Assembly: GCF_040182365.1 (NCBI RefSeq)
Contig: NZ_CP144460.1
Coordinates: forward strand, 3,968,001-4,032,000
Length of the DNA stretch: 64,000 nucleotides
Source: Xanthomonas sp. 10-10
GTDB taxonomy: Bacteria > Pseudomonadota > Gammaproteobacteria > Xanthomonadales > Xanthomonadaceae
Direction: 5' to 3'
A program made the translations under genes and the position numbers. The notes below the pieces were generated by a model. It was not told where the DNA came from and searched no databases. It saw only the letters and a list, made by a program, of their open reading frames with translations. Position 1 is the stretch's first letter; each line of letters opens with the position of its first letter. Shown one piece after another: positions 48,373 through 55,030 of the stretch.

Positions 48373-48562
48373 TGCGTTCTCTGCTGTAAACGACAGCGTG
48401 CAAAACATTCGCCTTGTCCCTTAATTACGACCACGGGGGCGCGACGAAGCCGGGTGTGCAAGTCCGCCTTGTAGCGGGAAGCCCGATGGCCTCACAACGT
48501 CCCCACTTGAACCCCGGGTTCAAGGTCGTTTCGCCCGCATCGTCATGGCGGAGAATGCAAAT
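48373..48562 (+). ncRNA. ssrS: 6S RNA (SsrS)
   Basis: A regulatory RNA of about 190 nt that mimics an open promoter and sequesters sigma-70 RNA polymerase in stationary phase. The terminal stem is visible: TGCGTTCTC (48373-48381) pairs with GAGAATGCA (48551-48559) with one G-U. The interior contains C/G-rich arms (ACCACGGGGGC, GGGAAGCCCG, CCCCGGGTTC) consistent with the long irregular duplex. Context is diagnostic: zapA upstream and the 5-formyltetrahydrofolate cyclo-ligase gene downstream. Ends are estimated from the stem, a TATAAT upstream and a terminator downstream. Confidence 0.83.
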
Positions 48563-48565
48563 CTG

Positions 48566-48596
48566 AAACGGCGCCTTCGGGCGTCGTTTCTTTTTG
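48566..48596 (+). terminator. Terminator after 6S RNA
   Basis: The stem AAACGGCGCC / GGCGTCGTTT with loop TTCG (one G-U pair) runs 48566-48589 and is followed by CTTTTTG. It lies directly after the 6S closing stem. Confidence 0.8.
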
Positions 48597-49253
48597 TACG
48601 TCCGGTCCTCGTCTTTTTACGCATACAGCGCTTGCAGCTGGGGCGTGGGCACGACGTGCTGCGTTGCGATCTGCGTTAGCGCGCCATTTGCGCCCGTGCA
48701 GAGACGCGTTGGCGTACGCGCACGCCGCTTGGCAGCGCAACGCTGCGATGCGTCGCTGAAGTGCCGCGGCCACCACCCACCGACACCGTGCTGGCGTCGT
48801 AGCTGCACGAACCGGAGCCCAACGCCACCGAATCGGCGCCGAGTGCGGTGCATGCGCCCTGCATCGTGTGTTTGGTCGTGGCCGCGCCTGAACTCACCCC
48901 CCGTTCGTCTATGCGATCCCTCCTGACGCCAGTTGGCGTATCCGCACCACCTGCTCTTCCAGTGACGACGCCAGAGCCTTGCCGCACGCTGCGGTCGAAC
49001 CCATCGCGCGCACGCACTCCTGCGGGGAGGGGAGAGGTGCGATGGCGCGAGCATGTGCATGGCGCCCGCGCATGGCGTCGGGTCAGCCATGCAATGACGC
49101 GACATCCCATGAGAGTAATCCCCGTCGCGACACATCCGAAAAGTGCAGCTCGCAAAGACGCGGTGGACCACCGGCGCGCCACTCCGGCCGCACTGCTAGG
49201 CAGGTGGACGCTTGCCACGGACAATATGCCTCCCTCACCGCTGCGAGACACCG
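48597..49253. other. Noncoding stretch between 6S RNA and fau
   Basis: About 650 bases with overlapping open frames on both strands. None has a recognisable domain, a credible ribosome-binding site or protein-like composition; translations are rich in Arg, Cys and His, as in noncoding GC-rich DNA. In E. coli ssrS and fau are adjacent and co-transcribed; here the terminator and this gap separate them. Confidence 0.4.
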
Positions 49254-49844
49254 ATGACCGAGGACCGAGAGGCGTTGCGCCAGCAATTGCGCGCGCAGCG
49301 GCGCAGCCTGCCGGCCGCGCAGCGTCTGGCCGCTGCCGATGCATTGGCCGAGCGCTTGCTGGCGCTGCCGTTTGCGCCGCAAACCGGCGCGGTGGCCGGA
49401 TATTGGGCGATGGATGGCGAGATCGCGTTGCATCGCTGGCAACTGAGCCTGCCGGCCGGAGTGCGTTATTGCCTGCCGGTGCTGGACGGGAGCATGTTGC
49501 GCTTTGCGCCATGGCGACCGGGCCAGGGCCTGACCAGCAATCGCTATGGCATTCCCGAGCCGGACGTGGAGCGTGCCGATACGCTTGCCGCTGAAGAGAT
49601 GGCGCTGGTAGTCACGCCGCTCACCGGCTTCGACGCCGCGTGTCGGCGGCTGGGCATGGGGGGCGGCTGGTATGATCGCAGCTTCGCGTTCCGGCATCGC
49701 CAGGCGCCGCCGCCCTGGCTGGTCGGCGTCGGCTTCGCCGCGCAGCAGGTGCCTGCCTTGACGACCGAATCCTGGGACGTGACGGTGGATGCCATCTGCA
49801 CCGAACACGCCACCTTCCTGAAAGACGACAACCGCTCTGTATGA
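49254..49844 (+). CDS. fau: 5-formyltetrahydrofolate cyclo-ligase
   Basis: A 196-residue enzyme that converts 5-formyl-THF to 5,10-methenyl-THF using ATP (YgfA/Fau in E. coli). Family features: REALRQQLRAQRRSLPAAQR at the N-terminus, GAVAGYWAMDGEI, the ATP/phosphate site RLGMGGGWYDRSF and VGVGFAAQQV. The start codon choice MTEDRE gives normal length; an earlier in-frame ATG at 49212 is less likely. It overlaps the EVE-domain gene by four bases (ATGA). Confidence 0.94.
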   Translation: MTEDREALRQQLRAQRRSLPAAQRLAAADALAERLLALPFAPQTGAVAGYWAMDGEIALHRWQLSLPAGVRYCLPVLDGSMLRFAPWRPGQGLTSNRYGIPEPDVERADTLAAEEMALVVTPLTGFDAACRRLGMGGGWYDRSFAFRHRQAPPPWLVGVGFAAQQVPALTTESWDVTVDAICTEHATFLKDDNRSV

Positions 49845-50311
49845 CTGCCCGCAAGCGCTACTGGTTGATGAAGTCCGAGCCGGACACCTTTTCCATCGAT
49901 GATCTGGAGCGTGTCGGCACCGAGCCGTGGAACGGCGTGCGCAACTATCAGGCACGCAACTTCATGCGCGACGGCATGCAGGTCGGCGATGGCGTGTTTT
50001 TCTATCACTCCAACTGCAAGGTGCCCGGCATTGTCGGTCTGGCCAGGGTGGCCAGCGCGGCCTACCCGGACGACACCCAGTTCGACCCCAAATCCGATTA
50101 CCACGACCCCAAGGCCAACCGCGAAGATCCGCGCTGGATGCTGGTGGACGTGGCCTTCGAGCGCAAACTCAAACGCACGATTTCGCTCGATGAGATCAAG
50201 CAGCACGCCGATGCGCTGGGCGAAGGCTTCCCGCTGATCGCCCGCGGCAACCGGCTTTCGATCCTGCCGGTGACCGCCGCGCAGTGGAAATTGTTGCTGG
50301 CGATGGAGTAG
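49841..50311 (+). CDS. EVE-domain (thymocyte nuclear protein 1-like) protein
   Basis: A 156-residue single EVE domain, a PUA-like fold thought to read modified DNA or RNA bases. Signatures: YWLMKSEPDTFSIDDLE, WNGVRNYQARNFMRD, VGDGVFFYHSNCKVPGIVGLA and RWMLVDVAF. The gene is translationally coupled to fau (ATGA) and followed by a paired repeat element, then rpiA. The biological ligand in bacteria is not settled. Confidence 0.92.
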   Translation: MTARKRYWLMKSEPDTFSIDDLERVGTEPWNGVRNYQARNFMRDGMQVGDGVFFYHSNCKVPGIVGLARVASAAYPDDTQFDPKSDYHDPKANREDPRWMLVDVAFERKLKRTISLDEIKQHADALGEGFPLIARGNRLSILPVTAAQWKLLLAME

Positions 50312-50313
50312 CC

Positions 50314-50402
50314 GTGATTGGGGATTCGGCATTGGGGATTCGCCCATCGCCGCCCCGCGTGACCTGCTCTTGCCAATCCCTAATCCCCAATCACTAATCC
50401 CG
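50314..50402. repeat. Inverted-arm intergenic repeat C (GGGATTCG units)
   Basis: The left arm 50314-50342 (GTGATTGGGGATTCGG and on) is matched by the right arm 50372-50402 (CCAATCCCTAATCCCC and on), with about 29 bases between. It could fold as a long imperfect hairpin in the RNA between the EVE gene and rpiA. Confidence 0.75.
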
Positions 50403-50413
50403 AGCTCTCACCC

Positions 50414-51061
50414 ATGTCCGAAGCAAAACGCCTGGCCGCCGAGAAGGCGATCGATTACGTGGAAGACGGCATGATCGTCGGTGTCGGCACCGGGTCGACG
50501 GTGGCCTACTTCATCGATGCGCTGGGTCGCATCGGCCATCGCATCAAGGGGGCGGTGTCCAGTTCCGAACAGAGCACCGCACGCCTGCGCCAGCACGGCA
50601 TCGAGGTACTGGATCTCAACCACACCGGCAACCTGTCGCTGTACGTGGACGGCGCCGACGAGTGCGACCCGAACCGCTGCCTGATCAAGGGCGGCGGTGC
50701 AGCGTTGACGCGCGAGAAGATCATTGCCGAAGCCAGCGAGCGCTTCATCTGCATCGTGGACCCGAGCAAGCAGGTACCGGTGCTGGGCAAGTTTCCGCTG
50801 CCGGTGGAAGTGATTCCGATGGCGCGCAGCCTGGTCGCCCGCCAGATCCTGGCGCTGACCGGCGGCCAGCCGGTGTGGCGCGATGGCGTGGTCACCGACA
50901 ACGGCAACGTGGTGCTGGATGTGCACAACCTGCAGATCACCGACCCGGTGGCGCTGGAGCGCAGCTTGAACCAGATCCCCGGCGTGGTCTGCGTTGGTTT
51001 GTTCGCGCGCCGCCCGGCCGATGTGGTGATCGTCGGCGGCGAACCGCCGCGCGTGCTCTGA
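50414..51061 (+). CDS. rpiA: Ribose-5-phosphate isomerase A
   Basis: A 215-residue enzyme interconverting ribose 5-phosphate and ribulose 5-phosphate in the pentose phosphate pathway. Signatures: [19 protein letters not shown] (phosphate loop), [28 protein letters not shown] (active site) and [19 protein letters not shown]. Length is normal. If the kinase of island 2 makes D-ribulose 5-phosphate, this enzyme would be one of its next users. Preceded by repeat C and followed by a hairpin element. Confidence 0.97.
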   Translation: MSEAKRLAAEKAIDYVEDGMIVGVGTGSTVAYFIDALGRIGHRIKGAVSSSEQSTARLRQHGIEVLDLNHTGNLSLYVDGADECDPNRCLIKGGGAALTREKIIAEASERFICIVDPSKQVPVLGKFPLPVEVIPMARSLVARQILALTGGQPVWRDGVVTDNGNVVLDVHNLQITDPVALERSLNQIPGVVCVGLFARRPADVVIVGGEPPRVL

Positions 51062-51097
51062 CTCGACTCACCGCTGCCAGCTAGAGGCGCGGGGCAT

Positions 51098-51164
51098 TCT
51101 GCGGCATGAATGCCGCAGACACGTGGATTGGGGCATGTCCCGTGCCGCTCGGCGGCAAGGGACA
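51098..51164. repeat. Hairpin element with GCGGCAT-NN-ATGCCGC core (copy 1)
   Basis: A perfect 10-bp stem TCTGCGGCAT / ATGCCGCAGA with a GA loop (51098-51119) is followed by a second hairpin at 51136-51164 (TGTCCC-G-TGCCGC / GCGGCA-A-GGGACA). It lies just past the rpiA stop. The same core recurs at 54447 and 54658. Confidence 0.6.
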
Positions 51165-51297
51165 GCCGCCAGGCCGCAGATCAGTCATCTACTCGGCCTG
51201 GACGCCTGCGCAAGACGCGCGCGCAGCGATGCACCGGCTTGACGCGCGCCGGTGCATGACAGAAGGTGCGCCATCCCTCGCCCCGCCGGTATGCCGC

Positions 51298-51744
51298 ATG
51301 CGCCCTGTCCGCTTCCTCGTTCTTGCATGTCTGATCCTGCTCGGCGGCTGCGCCAGCAGCGGCTCCTGGGTGGAACTGGCCGGCACGCGCTATCAGGTGG
51401 AGCTGGCGCAGAACGCTGCCGACCGCACCAAGGGGCTGATGTTCCGCGATGCCATGGACGAAGATCGCGGCATGCTGTTCATCCATGACCGCCAGGAACC
51501 GATGGCGTACTGGATGAAAAACACCAAGATCGCGCTGGACATCCTGTATTTCGACAACCAGCGCCGGCTGGTGTCCCAGCAGCGCGACGTGCCGCCGTGT
51601 TCGGCCGGCGATGCCTGCCCGCCCTACCCCAGCAGGGCGCCGGCCCGCTATGTGCTGGAGCTCAATGCCGGCCAGGCGGCCAAGCTCAACCTGCAGGACG
51701 GGACCGAGCTTGTTTTCAGCCCGGATATTCCCAAGCTGAAGTGA
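51298..51744 (+). CDS. DUF192 family lipoprotein
   Basis: A 148-residue protein with a lipoprotein signal (LACLILLGGC, cysteine at residue 18). One DUF192 domain follows: QVELAQNAADRTKGLMFRDAMDEDRGMLFIH, PMAYWMKNTKIALDILYFD, and a C-terminal ARYVLELNAGQAAKLNLQDGTEL. DUF192 proteins are small beta-barrel extracytoplasmic proteins of unclear function. Usual start ATG 51298, placed at the signal peptide. No co-transcribed partner is evident. Confidence 0.9.
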   Translation: MRPVRFLVLACLILLGGCASSGSWVELAGTRYQVELAQNAADRTKGLMFRDAMDEDRGMLFIHDRQEPMAYWMKNTKIALDILYFDNQRRLVSQQRDVPPCSAGDACPPYPSRAPARYVLELNAGQAAKLNLQDGTELVFSPDIPKLK

Positions 51745-51819
51745 TTCACAGCGATGCGGTGTCTCCTGTCAGGAAGTACCGGACTTGAACCCCGCGCCGC
51801 TTGCCGACACTCTGTCGGC

Positions 51820-52665
51820 ATGGTCGACATGCTCCCACTTCCCCATTGGACCGCGCTCGCCAGCCTGGACGACGATGCGGTGCCGTTGATGTCCACCGCG
51901 CTGCTGATCGCGCGCGACGAATATCCGCAGCTGGACGCCGAGTTGTACGACACGCTCGTGCAGAGCCACGTCGAGCACCTGCGCCGCGAGGTGGATGCGA
52001 TCGATCTGTGGCCATTGAAGATGGCGGCGGTCAATCGCTACCTGTTCGACGAGCTGGGCTATTCGGGCAATCACGACGAGTACTACGACCCGCGCAACAG
52101 CTATCTCAACCAGGTGTTCGAGCGCCGGCTGGGCAACCCGATCTCGCTGGCGATGGTGCAGATCGAAGTCGCCCGGCGCCTGGGCATCCCGCTGGCCGGG
52201 GTGTCGTTTCCCGGCCATTTCCTGGTCCGGCTGCCGGTGGACGACGGCGTGCTGGTGATGGACCCGTTCAATGGCGGCCGCCCGCTGGGCGTGGACGAGT
52301 TGCGCGAACGCGCGCGTCCGCACCTGGGCGGCGAAATTCCCGACGACCGTGCCCTGGCGCAGATCCTCGACCCCGCCCCGCACCGGGCGATCCTGATCCG
52401 CATCCTGCGCAATCTGCACGGCGTCTACGCCGATGCCGAACACTGGGACCGCGCCGCACGCAGCGCCGACCGCATCCTGAAGCTGGTGCCCGACCAGCCC
52501 GAAGCGCTGCGCGACCGCGGCATGGCGTATCTGCACCTGGGCCACCGCAACGGTGCCCGGCATGATCTGTCGCGTTATCTGCTGCTCAATCCCGGCGCCC
52601 AGGATGCTGCAAACCTGCACGAGCATCTGGTGGAATTGAACAGTCAGCGCGCCCGGGCGCACTGA
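51820..52665 (+). CDS. SirB1-family protein (transglutaminase-like with TPR)
   Basis: A 281-residue protein. The N-terminal domain has the SirB1/transglutaminase-like pattern: LFDELGYSGNHDEYYDPRNSYLNQVFERRLGNPISLAMVQIEVARRLGIPLAG (quoted in parts: GYSGNHDEYYDPRNSYL, RRLGNPISLAMV), then FPGHFLVRLP. The C-terminal part holds tetratricopeptide-like helices (AEHWDRAARSADRILKLVP, EALRDRGMAYLHLG). In enterobacteria sirB1 lies near prmC and kdsA; here it is alone. The enzymatic role is unknown. Confidence 0.88.
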   Translation: MVDMLPLPHWTALASLDDDAVPLMSTALLIARDEYPQLDAELYDTLVQSHVEHLRREVDAIDLWPLKMAAVNRYLFDELGYSGNHDEYYDPRNSYLNQVFERRLGNPISLAMVQIEVARRLGIPLAGVSFPGHFLVRLPVDDGVLVMDPFNGGRPLGVDELRERARPHLGGEIPDDRALAQILDPAPHRAILIRILRNLHGVYADAEHWDRAARSADRILKLVPDQPEALRDRGMAYLHLGHRNGARHDLSRYLLLNPGAQDAANLHEHLVELNSQRARAH

Positions 52666-52694
52666 CTGTTGCTGTCAGGAAACCATTCAAGGCG

Positions 52695-53150
52695 CTACTG
52701 GGGTTTACCCTGAGGAGACCTTGGCACCTGATAGGAGGTTATATACTCTCCATTCGCACCATATATAACCACTATATTATAGTTAGCGTCACTGTAAACC
52801 ACCTGCGCACTACAAGGACAGTTTGCCTGAGCTGTCAGCATTCCGTTCGATTGCGCCATACCACCCTGTGCACTGGTTCCTATAGGCAGTTGAGATGCTG
52901 CACCTGGCACAAGGGATAACACTGCTAACACATCGTTGTTAAGAGCGTTAATCTGAACGAATTTAAGACCCGCCTTCTCGAAAACATACACTTTAAACAG
53001 CGGCGACAGGCTTAGATTTGCCTTGCCAGCCGGCAACCGCTCACCCATGCCCTGAATCAGGGACTGCTGGCCAGTGGTGGAACCAATCGCCCCGAATGGC
53101 ACTGCAAAGGCCAAGGCAAACATCGCCGCACGCATCGATACCTTCAACAT
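52695..53150 (-). CDS. Small secreted protein of unknown function in AT-rich DNA
   Basis: A 151-residue protein with a clear signal peptide (MLKVSMRAAMFALAFAVPFGAIGS). AAGGA lies six bases before the ATG. The mature part has no recognisable domain: LPAGKANLSLSPLFKVYVFEK, VQINALNNDVLAVLSLVPGAA, a CPC motif (QANCPCSAQVVYSD) and IVVIYGANGEYITSYQVP. Codon use and base composition are visibly AT-richer than all neighbours (about 35% GC in the stretch 52741-52800), and the promoter side (53151-53367) is also AT-rich, which suggests recent acquisition. Function unknown. Confidence 0.82.
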   Translation of the reverse strand: MLKVSMRAAMFALAFAVPFGAIGSTTGQQSLIQGMGERLPAGKANLSLSPLFKVYVFEKAGLKFVQINALNNDVLAVLSLVPGAASQLPIGTSAQGGMAQSNGMLTAQANCPCSAQVVYSDANYNIVVIYGANGEYITSYQVPRSPQGKPQ

Positions 53151-53367
53151 AAAAAATCCTTTTAATATTGAAATGATTTCGGAGAATTGCGCATGAACAG
53201 GACTAACCGAAAAGCAATCATGGTTCTGGCAGACATTATTGGCTGCCCACGCAAGCTACTCTTCTAAAATTCGTATTTCAACCTCCCCACATGAAATTCT
53301 TAGCCAAGAAGATAATTCCATTATTCTCCAGAGATAAGATCAATAAAATTCTCTGACCGGCATCTCT

Positions 53368-53559
53368 TCAGTCAATCTCCACCATCTCGAAGTCGTCCTT
53401 GGTCACGCCGCAGTCCGGGCAAGTCCAGGTCTCGGGCACGTCTTGCCAGGCGGTGCCGGGGGCGATGCCTTCTTCGGGGATGCCGTCGGCCTCGTGGTAG
53501 AGAAATCCGCAGACCACGCACATCCAGGTGCGGTAGGTGGTGGTGGATGTGTCGCTCAT
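53368..53559 (-). CDS. Rubredoxin
   Basis: A 63-residue iron-binding electron-transfer protein. The iron is held by two CxxC knuckles, [13 protein letters not shown] (about 14-17) and [16 protein letters not shown] (about 47-50). The spacing and the sequence [15 protein letters not shown] are classical. It is divergent from thiE with about 70 bases between. Rubredoxins pass electrons to alkane hydroxylases, oxygen- or peroxide-reducing enzymes; the partner is not in this window. Confidence 0.94.
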   Translation of the reverse strand: MSDTSTTTYRTWMCVVCGFLYHEADGIPEEGIAPGTAWQDVPETWTCPDCGVTKDDFEMVEID

Positions 53560-53630
53560 TGGATAATCGCGGTCACGCAACGGTGGGCCTGCATTGTCCC
53601 ATCCCACCCACCTCTTTCGGAAGCGCTGTC

Positions 53631-54254
53631 ATGCCCAACCGCCTCAACGTCCGCGGCGTTTACCTGATCACTCCCGATGAGCCCAACACGCAGCGCCTGC
53701 TGCTGCGCACCGCACCGTTGCTGCCTGCGATCGCCTGGCTGCAATACCGCAACAAGCAGGCAGACACGGCCCTGCGGCTGCGCCAGGCAAGCGCGCTGCG
53801 CGAGGCCTGCGCGGTGCACGGGGTGCCGTTGATCATCAATGACGATGCGCAGCTGGCCGCGCAGGTCGGTGCGCAGGGCGTGCACCTGGGCGAGGACGAT
53901 GGCGATGTGCCGGCGGCACGCGCGCTACTGGGCGAGCAGGCGATCATCGGGGTGTCGTGCTACGACGAGATCGATCGCGCCCGCGCCGCAGCTGCCGCAG
54001 GTGCCAGCTACGTGGCCTTCGGTGCGTTTTTCCCGACCACGACCAAAGTGACGACGCGTCGTGCCACGCCTGCGTTGCTACAGCAAGCTGGAGAGTTGGG
54101 AGTGCCACGGGTAGCGATTGGCGGCATCACGGCGGCGCAGGTGCCCGCGTTGGTTGCAGCAGGTGCCGAGTTGGTTGCAGTGGTCAGTGGCGTGTACGCC
54201 GCGCCGGATCCGGTTGCAGCAGTGCAGGCATATCGGGCCGGGTTTGCGCGGTAG
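53631..54254 (+). CDS. thiE: Thiamine-phosphate synthase
   Basis: A 207-residue TIM-barrel enzyme joining the pyrimidine and thiazole halves of thiamine. Signatures: [10 protein letters not shown] (diphosphate/pyrimidine site), [25 protein letters not shown] (quoted in parts: [21 protein letters not shown]), [19 protein letters not shown] and [12 protein letters not shown]. Length is normal. No TPP riboswitch was recognised in the 70-base region upstream. In related genomes thiE is followed by hemL; here a TonB-dependent receptor gene lies between them on the other strand. Confidence 0.96.
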   Translation: MPNRLNVRGVYLITPDEPNTQRLLLRTAPLLPAIAWLQYRNKQADTALRLRQASALREACAVHGVPLIINDDAQLAAQVGAQGVHLGEDDGDVPAARALLGEQAIIGVSCYDEIDRARAAAAAGASYVAFGAFFPTTTKVTTRRATPALLQQAGELGVPRVAIGGITAAQVPALVAAGAELVAVVSGVYAAPDPVAAVQAYRAGFAR

Positions 54255-54383
54255 CGTGGCTGGCAGACGACAGCGCTGCCCTCGACACGTGCTGTCCAAG
54301 ACGCCAGACGCAAGACCATGAAGATTTCGAGTCGTAACGATGTTTTATGCAGTCGGAAGCTCAGGTCAAAAGCTTGGTCAGTC

Positions 54384-54481
54384 GAGGGCGCGGCGCCCTC
54401 ACCGCTTGCGGGACACGCCGTGAATCCGTCCGTGGAGGCTCGGTGGCGGCATCCATGCCGCCACACGGTCCCGCAAGCGGT
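54384..54481. repeat. Nested hairpin element with GCGGCAT-NN-ATGCCGC core (copy 2)
   Basis: Three symmetric parts: GAGGGCGC-G-GCGCCCTC (54384-54400); outer arms ACCGCTTGCGGGAC (54401-54414) and GTCCCGCAAGCGGT (54468-54481); and the inner stem TGGCGGCAT-CC-ATGCCGCCA (54444-54463). All stems are perfect. Confidence 0.7.
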
Positions 54482-54643
54482 AAGGACACCGCACCAGAGA
54501 GTGAGTCGGTTGCTTTTTTTTGAAGCCTTAGGTTGATCGCCTTGCGTGGCAAAGATGATCCGCGGCGTTCTTCAAACAACGCAAGTCATGCTTTGCTCTC
54601 ACTATGCATACCGACACTCTCGACTGGTCCTTGCCGCCCACCG

Positions 54644-54713
54644 TCGCGGGATCTTACGCGGCATGGATGCCGCGTAAGAGCCTACAGGGGCGTACTTGCG
54701 GCGTGTCCCGCGA
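54644..54713. repeat. Nested hairpin element with GCGGCAT-NN-ATGCCGC core (copy 3)
   Basis: The inner perfect 12-bp stem CTTACGCGGCAT-GG-ATGCCGCGTAAG (54653-54678) is enclosed by TCGCGGGA (54644-54651) and TCCCGCGA (54706-54713). The plan matches copy 2 although the arm sequences differ. Confidence 0.7.
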
Positions 54714-54965
54714 TGGCAGGCGGGCAAGGGCACTGCAGCCAAACCACAGATCAACCGCTCTGCAAGTGATCTGTCCGCATCATCCACCCCACTCAAGACA
54801 ACCGAATGATCGAGTCGTCGCATCGGATAGATGCAGGCAAAGCTCGGTGGACCGAGGGCGCGCTGCCCTCGCCGCACCAGAATGTTGATCGTGACTCGGT
54901 AAAAAGATCGCGCGGGTCGCGTGTCTTATCAAGGCCGTTGAAGCTGATTGAAGTCCCATCACCGC

Positions 54966-55004
54966 AAAAAAAAGCAGCGACGCGTGCCATCACGCGTCGC
55001 TGCT
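54966..55004 (-). terminator. Strong intrinsic terminator of the TonB-dependent receptor gene
   Basis: A perfect 14-bp stem AGCAGCGACGCGTG / CACGCGTCGCTGCT with a 4-base loop. On the minus strand it is followed by eight T residues. It starts 27 bases after the receptor stop. The other side has GGTTTT, so weak bidirectional activity is possible. Confidence 0.92.
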
Positions 55005-55030
55005 GGTTTTGACTCCGTCGCCTGACGCGA

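Larger units (their letters stand above)
54255..54965. other. Repeat-rich noncoding region between thiE and the receptor gene
   Basis: About 710 bases without a credible gene. It holds two nested-hairpin elements (54384-54481, 54644-54713) and another GAGGGC-GCGCT-GCCCTC hairpin at 54854-54870. Short open frames here lack ribosome-binding sites or family similarity. Confidence 0.55.

Noticed and set aside
48676..49512. Minus-strand frames of 184-278 codons between 6S RNA and fau
   Set aside because: Arg/Cys/His-rich translations with no motif or ribosome-binding site, partly overlapping fau on the other strand.
53560..53630. TPP riboswitch upstream of thiE
   Set aside because: The gap to the rubredoxin gene is only about 70 bases and lacks the conserved CTGAGA-type core of the THI element.
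54318..54888. Several 60-95 codon frames in the thiE-receptor gap
   Set aside because: They fall on the nested hairpin elements and have no ribosome-binding sites or recognisable sequence.
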